Position numbers and translations under genes: made by a program. 64,000 nt of DNA from positions 435,105-499,104 of the forward strand of contig QKWP01000125.1 in assembly GCA_003550325.1 (NCBI GenBank), given 5' to 3'. The notes beneath the pieces were generated by a model. It saw only the letters and a list, made by a program, of their open reading frames with translations. It was not told the origin of the DNA and made no database searches. Shown piece after piece: positions 37,917 to 50,069 of the stretch. Position 1 is the stretch's first letter; every line of letters starts with the position of its first letter. This stretch comes from Gigaspora rosea (taxonomy: Eukaryota; Glomeromycota; Glomeromycetes; Diversisporales; Gigasporaceae).

Positions 37917-40900
37917 GAATATGCACCTGAACAAGAAATTATGAGATTATTATATTTAATATCTCTTTATAATTCAGAACAATATATTCAGAAGATACAA
38001 TTTCTCGATGAAAAGATAAATACTACCTATGCAAACAAAAAGCAAATCCAATTTTATTTTGAAATGGTAAAGCCATATAATAAAGACGGCTTTGAGAATG
38101 AGATAACTGATAATCTTGATAAAATACTTATTGTAAGCGAAAACCCTAGCAGCGATGGTAACGAACAAGCAATTGTAATGTATTATTCATTCGAATTAGG
38201 TATATAATTTTCGTATTTTATTTTGCTTATCAAAAGATAAGACTGTCTTTTATTAATATATTTTAATTTATATTTTTTATAAAATTTAAAGATAATGAGG
38301 AAAATCTAGAACCGAAAGAAGGAAAAAGAAAAATATAGTCGAAAGTGTAGCAAAAAAAAAAATAAAATAAGTATGGCAAAGGAAAGTAAAAATGAGTCTG
38401 ATGAAGAGGAGTCAGAAGAAGAAAATAATGGAAATGTTGAATTGATTGAGAGAGAAGAAAAAGAAGAGTTAGTTGAAGATGAAAGTGATAAGGTTGAATT
38501 GATAGAGGGAGAAAATAAAGAAGTGTTAGTTGAAGATGAAAATGATAAGGTAGAAGAAGAAAGTAACGAGATGGATGGAAGTGATGAGACGGAAGAAGAA
38601 GAAGTAATAAATAAAAAAAGAAAGCTTAAAAAATCACAAAATAGTAAAAAACATATGTATAAATAAATAAATATTTTATGAAAATGAATATTTACTAATC
38701 ATAGTTTTTAATTTTTGCAGAATTTAAATCTGATATTACTCTAACTGGTAACAAACTAAAAGCTGCAAAATTGTATAAAGAATTTCTCTTATTATAGAAA
38801 GGGCTTTCAGTTGTTGCACCATTTTTTGATGATAATGCGCAAGTTCGCAAATCAAACTATTATAATAATATAAAGAAGCATTTAAAAACTATAATACATC
38901 AGTGTTGAACTTCAAAAATAATGCAATTTGATTCTTCGTTGATTAATAGAGCACTTAGTATGGATCTATATCAAGAAGAACAAGAGCCTGCTGTATTAAT
39001 TCTATCGGAATTTGATAATAGTAACTTACGAGATCAAATTAATTTGTTGTGAAAAGTTCTTGAATTACCATCTGATATTTTAGCAAATACATCTTTATTA
39101 TCTAACACAAATAATCAACAAATATTAATGTTTTCTTCTCTTATGAGTATGTGCTACAAATCACTTCATAAAGTTGAAATTAGTTCTTACAATTCAGAAT
39201 TATATCGAAGAATGTCCTTGAGATTTTTGTATGAATTCGAATTGGCATACTGTTATATAAAAGATTTTGTTATGAAATATACAAATTACTCAAAAGGAAT
39301 GAAATCTACCACACAAACTAATGCACTTCTTACTGGAAGAATTACACTACAACAATTGTTAGATATTCAAAATACAACTTCTGAAACTTTTCTAGTTCAT
39401 CAACCTATTAAGCAAAAGAAAAAAAAATTAGTTACATTAGATGAGATTTCAATTAATATTCCAGGATTTTGTGGTAAGGTTTCAGCATGCAAACTTAAAA
39501 CATTCACTACTGCTGGATCATGATTAGTAGAACTTCTTAAAGCTTTAAATGACAATTGGGTAATACTTGACTTGGTTGATTATACAACTATAACTTGGCT
39601 TGCAAATATCAAAAAAGATGAATAGATAGAACTTATTCATCAAATTACTTCAAATTTATAAATTTATTTGCTATATTTGCATTTATTTTATAAACTATTA
39701 ACATTAGTATATTTCAATGTATATAGATGAATTTTGATTTAGATTTGCTTAATAGATTATATTACAAAATTAATAAATTGTTATATAATTTTTGCTTTTA
39801 AGTGACGCTAAATAATATTAAATGTGATGAATTAAAATTAAATATTGTATAGTATAGTCGATACTATCTAATTGCATATTATAGTATCCGTCAGAGACTT
39901 TTTATGTATATAGACAATATATACATTTAAATAATAAGAACCACTTTTGCATTAATAATTAAAAGTCAAAAATTTTTATGCATTTACAATTAGATAGTAT
40001 CAACTGCATAAAAAATCGATAAGTCACTGAAAAGTAAAAATTAAAAGCCTGCTCTTTGTTTTGATTACATATATACTTTAAATTATTTGAATATAAATAT
40101 AATGTTTTCTCTTTTTTTTCTTGTTCTTACTCTTTCTTTCTTTACGTATCTGCTATATTTCTTTTTATACACATTTTTTTATATATTTATAATTTTACAG
40201 ATAGATAATATTAACCAAGCTACCTCTAGTTCGAAAACTTCAACACTATCAACTACGCAAGGAATTGCTAAAGCACTAGATACTGTATTCGAAAATTTAA
40301 ACGAAACCAATTCTAAACTAAACTGTATTAACGAAGCATTTGAGCAACACCAAGAAACTGTTTCTATTCAAGCTACAAAGTTTCAAGACATGTTTAATAA
40401 TTTAAACACAACATTTTAAGATATTTTTTCTACTTTAAGCATGAATATTTTAGAAATACAAGATAAAGTTATTGAATATACTGATGATCAAAAAAATATA
40501 TTAAATATCCTTGAAGATATTAGAACTGAAAACTCTCACAAACCACTTTCTGAAATAATTAATCCCTAAACTAAATCTGTTAAGAATTCAACTCGATATT
40601 CTGCATTATATCCTACTTTGTGGAATTCAATTCGTCACAAGATGAATGGTCATCAAGCTTCCGAAAATATAGATGAAACTTCCTTCAAGTTTAATCTAGA
40701 AAAACCACTAGGTAATCATTATAATCGTGAAAGATTAAATAATTATATAAAATTTTATCTGGAAGATTATATTAAAAAAAGTGAAGATTTACATAAGTAT
40801 ATATAAGTATTATATATATATAAATATTTGAATAATATATTTTTTTTTAAATAAATAATAGGACAAAGAGAGTTGTGGAGTGAAGATGTTATAAGGAATA

Positions 40901-40977
40901 TAATTATCAGATATGTTGAATATCTTCATAAGTGACTATGTCTTCAAAAGAGAAAATCGAAAGTAATAAAGTGTTTA
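37917..40977 (+). pseudogene. accessory (second) gene of En/Spm-type element, 5' part
   Basis: Plus-strand blocks: YAPEQEIMRLLYLISLY...MYYSFELG (37,919-38,199, followed by a GTATAT donor), a very acidic segment (38,373-38,666), then DITLTGNKLKAAKLYKEF (about 38,730), MFSSLMSMCYKSLH...ISINIPGFCGKVS (39,128-39,523), NQATSSSKTSTLSTTQGIAK with a coiled-coil-like stretch (from about 40,200 after a ttttacag acceptor), and TLWNSIRHKMNGHQASENID (40,618-40,806). A last block GQRELWSEDVIRN... is cut at 40,977 by the 7-kb insertion. Stops occur in several blocks. Acidic, Ser-rich and coiled-coil content next to a divergent transposase suggests the element's accessory DNA-binding protein; this is inference. 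Confidence 0.55.
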
Positions 40978-41788
40978 GGGGGCATCCATAAATAACGTTA
41001 TGTACCCCCTCATAGTAGCGCTTGACCCCTTTACTATATAAAAAATTTTTCAAAATCCGTATGTTAACCCACTCCTATCTTTTTTTATCGGCATGCTGTA
41101 TATTGTTTCCAATAATGTTAAGATTAGATGTAGATCGTCTTAATTATTGGCTATATTTTTACTCGTGACCCGCCACATTTCCTTTTAGGCTAAAACGGAA
41201 AGAAGTTTCATCAAATAATTTTATATTATCTTATCGATATCGATATCATATATATCAGATATATCAAGATAGTTTAGATAATAATAACGATAACGATATC
41301 GATATCGATATTGATATAGCCCAAAAATTTTTTATCATATTCGGGTTGTATTTATAAGATTTTTAAATTCGATGACTTTTGATTCCATAATAAGATGTAT
41401 GTATTGCCATGTAAACTTTATTTGAAATTATGTATGTACATACTAAAAATATATTTGTTAGTTTTGTTAAATTCTCAGATTATTCCCGATTATAACTATG
41501 CTTCCATAGTTAGATGATGCATTCTTAAAAGGTTTGCTAAATATATGCCAAACTTTATAGTAAAAAAATATACAGTATATTGTGAAAATCAAGACGTCCA
41601 AAGTTATGTATTGACTATAATATTCACAGTCTTCTACATAATAATATCGAACTCAGTTATTTTTTATGATTTTAAAAATCTACTTTTGTGCATTATGCGT
41701 TATACATGTCTTTGATATTATTAATTGAGGTATAGATAATACTAATAACATGCATTAGTGAACCGTATATTGTTTGTCAAAAGAACAA

Positions 41789-41960
41789 TACAGTAAGACC
41801 TCTATAAGTGCACACTCTTGGGGCTAAGCTTTAACAACATGCATTTAGAGATCAATAAGAGAAAGTGTATTTATAGAGCAAGTATATATTTTGGCCAGAA
41901 CTTGAGCATGCATTTAGAGGGTGTGCACTTGTAGAGGGTGCAGTTATGAAGGTTTTACTA
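41789..41960. mobile_element. MITE family 2 (172 bp), mariner/pogo-like ends
   Basis: Begins TACAGTAAGACCTCTATAAG and ends in a diverged reverse complement (CTTATGAAGG... type, GTTTTACTATA), with internal GTGCAC words mirrored. CAGTA-type termini bordered by TA suggest a Tc1/mariner or pogo-like derivative. Confidence 0.7.
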
Positions 41961-41984
41961 TAATAGGTTTTGCAAAAGAATATT

Positions 41985-42725
41985 TACAGTACTAATGATA
42001 GAAATCACTGAAATAGTGAGTAAGTTCTGAAACAATGTTCACAATAGAAATTATGATAATTCCAATGTAAACTGACTCACCTTAACAACTTATTATAGTT
42101 ATCAAAACTGTAAGTTCTTAACAGAATTTTTCAGTCTTTTGTGATTGAAATCACATTCATTTCAATGCAAACCAACTCATATTAATCATTTATTGTAGTC
42201 ACCAGAGTAGTAAGTTCTGTAACAGAATAAATCACAGTAAATCATGATAGAAACACAACAATTCCAATGCAAGCTATCCCAGACTTAACTGTTACCAAAT
42301 ATTGTGTAAATCTTGCAATAGATTTTTTTATAGTAACTTGCAATAGAAATACAATAATTCTATGCAAATCATTTTGTTTACTACATATTGTGGTTGTGGC
42401 TACTGGAATAGAGAATAAATACTGTAAAAAATTCTTTTTAAGTAGCTCAATTCCAATACAAACTAACTTACTTATCTTAATCACATATTATGGCCAATGG
42501 AATTGCAAGTAATTTTGTAGTTAAATTATATAGTAACTTACAATAGAAATCATGCCAAATTAATATAAACTAACGTATCTTAACTACAAATTGTGGAATT
42601 ATAATATTAAGTTTGTAATAAAATTTTTTCAATAATTTACAATAAAAGTTATGATATTCTAATGCAAACTAAAATTTAATTGCATATTATATTCACCTGA
42701 ATAGTGAGTAAATAAGTTCTGTTTG
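41985..42725. repeat. tandem repeat family R1, about seven diverged units
   Basis: Units of about 100 bp with the words gtaagttctgtaacagaa, catgatagaaat and aattccaatgcaaacta repeat head to tail. Frames of about 80 codons on both strands over this array are by-products. Same family as 24,900-25,830. Confidence 0.7.
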
Positions 42726-42739
42726 CAACAGCATGCTTA

Positions 42740-43121
42740 TACTGTATTTACGCGAAATAATGCGCACCTGCACATTATTTCAAGGGGATGTGCATTATTT
42801 CGAGTACGCGCATGGGTGTTATTTCGGGGTAAAGGTTTAATTTCGAAAAAATTGTGCATTATATATGCGTGATGCATAAAAAACCTGTATTTCTTAATTT
42901 TATACATAGCCTTTCCAATCTAAATCAGATTTTTTGACTAAAAAAATTCTTATTTCTGCTTGTTATTTGAATTCGTTATTTTAGCAGATTATTAATTCAG
43001 TATTTAGAGTGCAAATTATATTGTGACGCACATGGGCGTTATTTTGAAACCAGCATGCTATTTTAAGAAAATGCAATTTTCGAAATAACACCCATGTGCA
43101 TTATTTCGCGTAAATACGGTA
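42740..43121. mobile_element. MITE family 1, copy B (382 bp)
   Basis: Aligns end to end with copy A at 13,617. Terminal inverted repeats here are better preserved: TACtGTATTTACGCGAAATA at the left, and the reverse complement ending GCGTAAATACGGTA at the right. The two copies differ by scattered substitutions, many at CG, suggesting some age and possible cytosine-methylation decay. Confidence 0.85.
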
Positions 43122-45059
43122 ATTGATAATTTTAATGCTAGTTAACTTATCTCATTCATAATAGTAAATAAATTCTATAACTGAATTTTTTATTAGCTCA
43201 TGAATAATATTAATTTAGGCCACACAAAATTATATACCTGGTTTTTATATTATGGGATAGTGATCAATAACCTGGTAGCATAGCTTTTTTTTAATAGTAA
43301 ATAAATTTTTTTAAATAATGGTCAAAAGAAAAATTCATTAATGCTTTTGTCTCATAATTTATTATATCTGATATACAGTATTTTCACTCATGGCATTATC
43401 TTGAATAATAGCCTGAATTAAGCTTAATTTTGACTAAATTTTGAAATTATACCAGTATTACACCCCTGCATGTTATTATTCAAAAATACAGTAATTGGTT
43501 TTTATATCAAAATTAATAATCTATTACAATGACTGCATGATTTTTTTAGTAAAAAAAAACTTAGTACAGCACAAACTCAATATACTATATACAAGACCCT
43601 CTCAGATATTAGGCCTCTTTGTATTGTAATAAATTAAAATTTTAATTTTTTAAATTGTAAATGATTTCTATATTTGTGTAGTTCCGATGTAAATAATTTA
43701 TACTAAAAGGGTAATGATAGGTGGCTTAGTAGCTTAACTATATGAATATTATTTTAGATATATTAAAACATTATAGTAGCTATATTAATGTAGTTGTTTA
43801 ATCCTGTTGTACCAATTAAAGCTTGAAAAGCCTACTAAGTAATATAGTGGTAGCTATGTAGCATAGTAGAAATTGTAAAGTAAGTATAACCCTCATAGAA
43901 TAAACTTAGTAATTGCTAAGTAATGTAGTAGTAGCTAAGTAACATAGTCAGAATTTAATATATATATAAAGGCCTCAAGTTCTAAACTAGAAAAAAAATT
44001 CAGTTCTATTGTTATTTAATAAAGAATTCTCTTTATTTAGTATTAAATAAATCATTTGGAAATTATACTTATCCTTGAATTCAACTTGCAACTTTAATAA
44101 TACCCATCATAACTCAATTTAATAGACTGAATTGACTTTTAATCTTGAATCAGTTTTTATTAAGACTTGAATTCAGTTTAATATAATTCTTTGAAATTAT
44201 ATACATAACTTATATTGGCCTACTAATTGGTTTATAATTTATTCCTGCACATGTAGGAAAACTCCAAATCTTTTTTGAATTAAAGCCACATTGATATCAC
44301 CTAACTGGGATCAACTCCAATAAACCTATTATTCATTTATATAATGTATTATTATTAGTATATTTATATCAGATTATTGATATTCCTGATATTAGCATCA
44401 CTAGCATCTGCATCTCTATTAATTGTAGTGATTTAGTAATAGATCATCTCTTCAGTCTCCACTGATTGCATATTCGACTTTAACCAAAATCTTTAATACT
44501 TATTTATATCTTCTTCTGTATATGGATGGTGTGTAAATAGGCACTATTGTCTATATTGTTTTACTCACTCTTCCAAATCAACTATTACAGTATATGCTCG
44601 GATCTACAACATGGAATAAAGTTTTAGTTAAATGTAAAGACCTGGTATACAAATAAATAAAATAAAATAAACCTTCTAATTATCAGACCTATACTCATAC
44701 AAAAACTCATAGGTCTAATTATAGATTTTAAAAACAGTGTAATAAAAAAGATCTAGTCTAGCAGTTTACAATAGTATATTTTTATTATAGATACATTATA
44801 AGTGTTGACAAATAATTTGTTTATTAGTAATCATTATATTCTATAGTTATATTATTTATTAATTATAAAATAAATTATATAATACAAGAATGCAATAATT
44901 CTCAATTAATAAACTATTTACTAACATATTAAAAATTTTAACTTTTGATAATAATTTATTTTTAGGGAGCTTATAAGCTTGAGCATATTAAGAATAGAGT
45001 AGACAAACTGTAACAATACCCACTCAAGATCTATAAGTACTACCAAAAGAAAACTTGAC
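43122..45059. other. interior of the 7-kb element with a promoter/LTR-like block
   Basis: No gene. Around 43,680-44,120 a TATATAAA box (43,963-43,970) lies 48 bp before AATAAA (44,018-44,023), an LTR-like arrangement. Upstream are repeated agta.tatagtagtagct-type words. I could not find ends or duplications, so it is only a candidate old LTR. Confidence 0.3.
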
Positions 45060-45830
45060 TTCTGCTTTTGAACCCCTTAAAAGCAATGTGTATAGTGTCA
45101 GATTTTGTTTTAGTATTGAGAGGTTATCAGGTTTGAAAACATTATAATCTTATTGTTAAACCTCTCAAAACTGATTTTATTAATTTTACCATCTCTATTT
45201 CTGCTATATAAATCTAATAGTTTATAGTATTTTCAATTCTGTTAACTTTTAATACTAAAAAAAAGCCTGTTTATCATAAATATCAGTTTTGAGAGGTTTG
45301 GCAGTATTAAATTTATATAGCAAAAAAGAGTTGTAGATTAAATTTTTTATTAGAATTAATAAATTATCAGTTTTGACAATATCAGTTTTAGGAGGTTCAA
45401 TAGTAAAAAAAATTACAAAGCTAGTGCTAGTTATATATTGTCTTATCAAATTGATAATTTGTCAAATCTGATAAAATATTAATATATCAATTCCATTTTT
45501 GCTATATAAATCTGATGTTTTAAACTTGATAACCTCTCAAAATCTGTTCACTATGTATATAGGTTTAGGGTGGTTCAACAATACTTATAATAGCTAGACA
45601 TGTATGTTATAATAGAATGTTTGGACAATTAAAATTGTCAAGTAGCAAATATATTATCAAATTATTACTATACTTACAAACTCATTTTGGTTCAATACTG
45701 AAAGATTATCAAGCTTGAAATCATAAACTATTAGATTTATATAGCAGAAATAGAGATGGTAAATCAATTTTTATCAAATTTAACAGAATCAGTTTGAAAG
45801 ATATAATAGTAAATGGTAAAGAATTATATT
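45060..45830. repeat. cluster of interleaved inverted repeats
   Basis: Words gctatataaatct(a/g)at, aacctctcaaaa and their reverse complements (agatttatatagc, ttttgagaggtt) alternate at about 45,170, 45,210, 45,285, 45,310, 45,510 and 45,740. It looks like a foldback element that duplicated several times. Confidence 0.5.
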
Positions 45831-45880
45831 AAATACTGCCATGGCAATGTATTACTACTCCTAATCAACCAATTAAACTG

Positions 45881-46445
45881 CAGGATCAGGTGTAATATGA
45901 AATTGAAGTGATTATAGTTTTTTTTAAAAAATTGACCATATTACCTATGAAACAACTTAGGTAGCTATTCCACAAAAAATTGGTCACCCCTAAAATTTTG
46001 GCCAATAAAATTTAAGATCAGGTATAACGTGATAGTCAAAACAAACATTTTATTTTTCTAAGTAAAAAGTGTATATAAAACTAAAAGCATGTTATAGTTG
46101 GGGTTAGGGTGAGAACAACATAAAGTAAAATGCTCTATTAGTAAAATTTCATGAAACCATTTTTAATTAGGCCGCAGAAGGTGGTTTCCTAATTAAAAAT
46201 TTAAGCTATTTGTGTTTTTTTGTAAAAAGATGACTTCGTTTTGAATTTTATATTACACCTAATCCTGAAATTCGATTGGCAAATATTATAGGGTCAAACA
46301 ATTTTTTGTGAGAGAGCAAAATGGGTTCCTATAAAACCATCTCCTGTACTCTAACAAAAAAATTTTTTTACAATATTTTGGGTTAGAACTTCTTTACTAA
46401 AACATACTACCCAACTTTAACCTAACTCTCACCCTAACCCTAAAC
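45881..46445. repeat. foldback element with a perfect 13-bp central hairpin
   Basis: CAGGATCAGGTGTAATATGA (45,881) recurs inverted at about 46,245-46,268 (ATATTACACCTAATCCTG). The segments around 45,972-46,040 and 46,250-46,310 also pair. A hairpin with perfect arms (46,159-46,171 and 46,188-46,200) lies between them. An isolated GGTTAGGGTGAGA word is present on each side in opposite orientations. Confidence 0.55.
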
Positions 46446-47062
46446 TAATAAACTGAATTATTGGTTTGATTTCACATTCACCAGATCTTATTTAATGTGC
46501 ACATATCGCTACAGCTATATTTTACTAAATTTAATAATAAAAGCTAAAGTAACTCAAATAAAATAAATAAATTGTTAACATTCTGATCATCAACATGTAA
46601 TAAGAATGTCTAACTACTTTATTTAAGTGATTGTAAATAGTAAATTCGATATTCACTTCACAATCACACTAATTACAGTATATTAATAATTAACATGAAT
46701 TTTCTGTCACCAAATCTCAGTTTTTTTTCAAAGCACCCAAATAATAAGTTTGCAAACTAAGAACCTATTCTCTAGAGAATTAAGTGTTCTTATAGCTTCA
46801 ATAGTTCAATAAAATTTTACATATATTGTGAAACATTAAAGTGAAATACTATCAAAACAAACAAAAACATGAAAAATTACAGTTATGTCAAATTTAATAA
46901 AAAAATCAAGCTACTACTGTAAATTACTATGTAAAATACCTGGTAGTTATAAACCAAAAATAGAAAAACAGGTTTATGCAGGTTTTTTCAAAAAACAGCC
47001 AAAAGAATTGTGATAAACTTGAAATAGACCTGGTATAAATCAAGAGGGATACTGATCAAGTG
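46446..47062. other. interior of the 7-kb element, nothing recognised
   Basis: AT-rich, no ORF, no defined repeat. Confidence 0.35.
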
Positions 47063-47242
47063 AGGACCCCGAAATATACATAGATAGGTCAGGTTAATTA
47101 TAGGGTTACTAAAAAAGGAAAGATCTGCAGAAAAAACTTCAAAAATAAGCAAAAAATTACTATAAATAGAAAAGATCTGCATAAAAACCTTCAAAAATAA
47201 GCAAACTCATACCTGACCTATCTATGTATATTTCAGGGTCCT
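47063..47242. repeat. foldback MITE-like element (180 bp)
   Basis: Arms 47,063-47,094 and 47,211-47,242 are 32-bp inverted repeats (AGGACCCcGAAATATACATA type) with one or two mismatches. Between them the block agatctgca.aaaa.cttca is duplicated in tandem. Confidence 0.7.
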
Positions 47243-47990
47243 ATCAAGGGGTATTTTCTACAGTAATTTACAGTACTAATGCATTAACATGTGAAATTGT
47301 TATATATATCACTCTATATTATATGATTGTCAAATAGAGAGCTTCTATTAGTTAACTGTAATAAAAAAAATTTACAAACCTCACTTTACTGACCAAGCTG
47401 TTATTTAAATCAATTATAAAAATTTGCATGTCCTTAATACAAATCTTTATCTGTTCTGCTATAAATCATAATATGAAATTGATAAAATTTTGATAATTTT
47501 ACTATGATATGATATAGCATACACTATTCTAACTCCCTTTAAACAACTCATGCGCCTAGTTTATATATAAAATTTTACAAAATCTTGAATATATTGTGAC
47601 ACTGTGATCCGATTTGGATGATTTAGGTACCATTCGATTCGACTCAGTGAGATAAATCTAATAGTACCTAAATCGTTTCATTTGGATTACTGTATCAATA
47701 GTTATTCACAAAAAACTATTGATTTTATAATAATTTTATAAGAAAACATAATAACCAATAGTATTTGGCCAATAAAAAATGTGATCCAGTGATCCAAATG
47801 AAATGAAATTGATACCATTCGACTCCTCTCACCGAGACGAATCGAATGGTACCAAAATCATTAAATTTGGACCACTGGCTCAATTTTTAGCCAATTTTTT
47901 CTAAAAAAATTACGTTATATTTTTTGACTCCTACTTATTGAGAAAAACGTTATCATTCGTCCAACCACCCCTTTTGTATAATGTTATTTA
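47243..47990. other. right part of the 7-kb element with palindromic words
   Basis: At 47,600-47,690 and 47,780-47,880 there are palindromic blocks around ggtaccattcgatt / aatcgaatggtacc, mirrored with respect to each other. No coding potential. Confidence 0.4.
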
Positions 47991-48001
47991 TGGATGCCCT
48001 C

Positions 48002-48616
48002 TTAATAGAAGAAAAGCACAAAAATTCAGGTATATGCAGCTTATGTAATATCATTAATCTTTGTACAACATTATATTAATTAATATAATTTGCATTAATT
48101 ATATATATATATATTAGAAAGCAAAAAAATGACATGAGTGTGCAAAACTTATAGATTTTGACGAATTAGATCATTCTTTATCTGATGTTGAAAAGGTAAT
48201 AAAACTTGAATATGCAAGTCCAGAAATTAGAGGCGAAGAAAATGAAGAAGATATATTTTATATTGTTCAAATTCCATGGCGAAACCAAAGTGTAAGTTTA
48301 TAGTTTAATATAAATTTTGTTTAATTAATAATATGACTTATTTATTTTATATTTATATAGCTTTGCAAACTAATTCAAAAACTCAATCAAGAGAATGAAA
48401 AAAAGAAAGATCTTCAAAGCATCAAAAAAATACAAAGGTAGTCCATCTACATTATGCATTGAAGTAAATCAAGATCATGAACGATTTGATGATTTAAAGA
48501 TCCATTTACTTGTTGCTCCTAATTCAAATAATGTTAATGATAGTATTTGGCCAGCTTGGGCTTAACCAGATAATCATGACGATGCTAATTATGACTTTGA
48601 ATCTGATAATTAAATT
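48002..48616 (+). pseudogene. accessory gene of En/Spm-type element, 3' part (right of the 7-kb insertion)
   Basis: The frame cut at 40,977 resumes here (IEEKHKNSG) and runs into a GTATAT donor at about 48,030. After an attag acceptor (about 48,117) there is a block FDELDHSLSDVEKVIKLEY...FYIVQIPWRN ending at a GTAAGT-type donor (about 48,292). Then follow LCKLIQKLNQENEKKKDL and STLCIEVNQDHERFDDLKI...NYDFESDN with the stop at about 48,615. Internal stops occur (for example within about 48,440 and 48,566). The acidic end and the position just inside the subterminal repeats fit the end of the transposon's second gene. Confidence 0.5.
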
Positions 48617-49038
48617 GTTTCTTAGGTAAATATTTTAATATATTTTTATAATAATTTAAATTATAATTTAATATTTATCTTATATTTTTTAATAGAAAAC
48701 GATTCGATAAGTTACGAAACCTGCTTAAATTAAAAAAAAAGATAATTAAATCAATGAATATAATTTGTTTTGTTTAGCAATTAGTAAATGTATAGTAATT
48801 TATTCAATAATATATAGAAAATATATAGAAATAAGTAATTATTTACACCAAATATTAACTATATATTTTATAGTAATATATTTATATATATTCTAATAAA
48901 TATATAGTAATTTATTCGATAATATATAATAAATATATAGTAAATTAATTAACCAATATACCAAATATTAACTATATATTTTATAGTAATATAATTATAT
49001 ATTTTCTAATAAATATATATTAATTTATTTGATAATAT

Positions 49039-49417
49039 GGGCGGTCAAAAGTAGAAACCAAGGAATTTGACCTTTTTTTAAAAAGTGAGCTTTTAGATTA
49101 ATCAGATATATTTTTAAAGCTGAATCTTTTTTATTTAATAACGAAAATATAATTAATTAGTAAATTTTGAAGTTATAGTCATTAAAAACTTTTAAACGGT
49201 AAAACGGCAAAATCTAAAAATAGATCAATGTCTAACGTCACATAATTTTCATTGGTAGATCTATAAAAATTATCCAATCAGTTGAATAACAAACAGGTTT
49301 TTAATCCGGAATTGTTATTTTTAGGTTTGTTTTGTTTTTGTGTAACAAAATATGTTTTGCCAATTATCTCAAAACTCGTGATCATCCAAATTCCTTGGTT
49401 TCTACTTTTGACCGCCC
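49039..49417. mobile_element. MITE family 3 (379 bp) nested in subterminal repeats
   Basis: 31-bp terminal inverted repeats start GGGCGGTCAAAAGTAGAAAC and mirror perfectly at the right (49,387-49,417). Comparison with the uninterrupted repeat copy at about 48,921-48,940 shows the pre-insertion site and implies a short ATAT duplication, though AT-repetitive flanks leave its length uncertain. A 60-codon minus frame inside is not believed. Confidence 0.85.
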
Positions 49418-50069
49418 ATATATAATAAATATATAGTAAATTAATTAACCAATATACCAAATATTAACTATATATTTTATAGTAATATATTTATATATAT
49501 TCTAATAAATATATAGTAATTTATTCGATAATTGGCCGGAGCGTAGCGACGGACATTTAGTGTTTACACATGGTGATATAAAAGTTACGTTTTTGATGCG
49601 ATTTGATCTTCAAAAATTACTTTTTTGATAGTTCTTAATATCAATTATATAAAATTTGATCAGAACCACAATTTGGAAATTTTTTGTCCGTCCGCACGCG
49701 TGTCACGTAATTGAAAATTTTATTTTCAAAAAAAATTAATTTTCAAAACAAACCTCTAAGTGTACGGCCTTGTGACCATAGTAAAAAAAGGCAAAATGTA
49801 AGTGTGTTTAAATTTATAATCGCTGTATTATATTGTTTTTAACGAAATTATATAGATCTTTTTCACACTAATGTAAGAACGATAGAAGCACAGTAATCCC
49901 AATGCAGGCTAAACCTTCAACTACATACTTGTTTTAATGGAATAGGAGTAAGTTATTAACAAAATGTTTTATAGTAACTCATGTTAATTTCAATACAACT
50001 AACTCAATCTTAATTATATATACTGCATGTCGCTAAGGTAAAGAAATAGGCGGTACTGATAATAAATTG

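Larger units (their letters stand above)
40978..48001. mobile_element. 7.0-kb nested TIR element splitting the accessory gene
   Basis: Ends are inverted repeats of about 22 bp: GGGGGCATCCATAAATAAC at the left and GTTATTTATGGATGCCCTC at the right. TTA flanks both sides (40,975-40,977 and 48,002-48,004). Removing the element and one TTA rejoins the reading frame of the host gene (…KVIKC-L-IEEKHKNSG). The interior holds no transposase, only MITEs, the R1 tandem repeat and foldbacks, so it is non-autonomous or an eroded shell. Superfamily unknown to me. Confidence 0.85.

Noticed and set aside
42242..42512. Overlapping 80-codon ORFs on both strands
   Set aside because: They lie across the R1 tandem repeat and are Cys/Ile/Leu-rich by composition.
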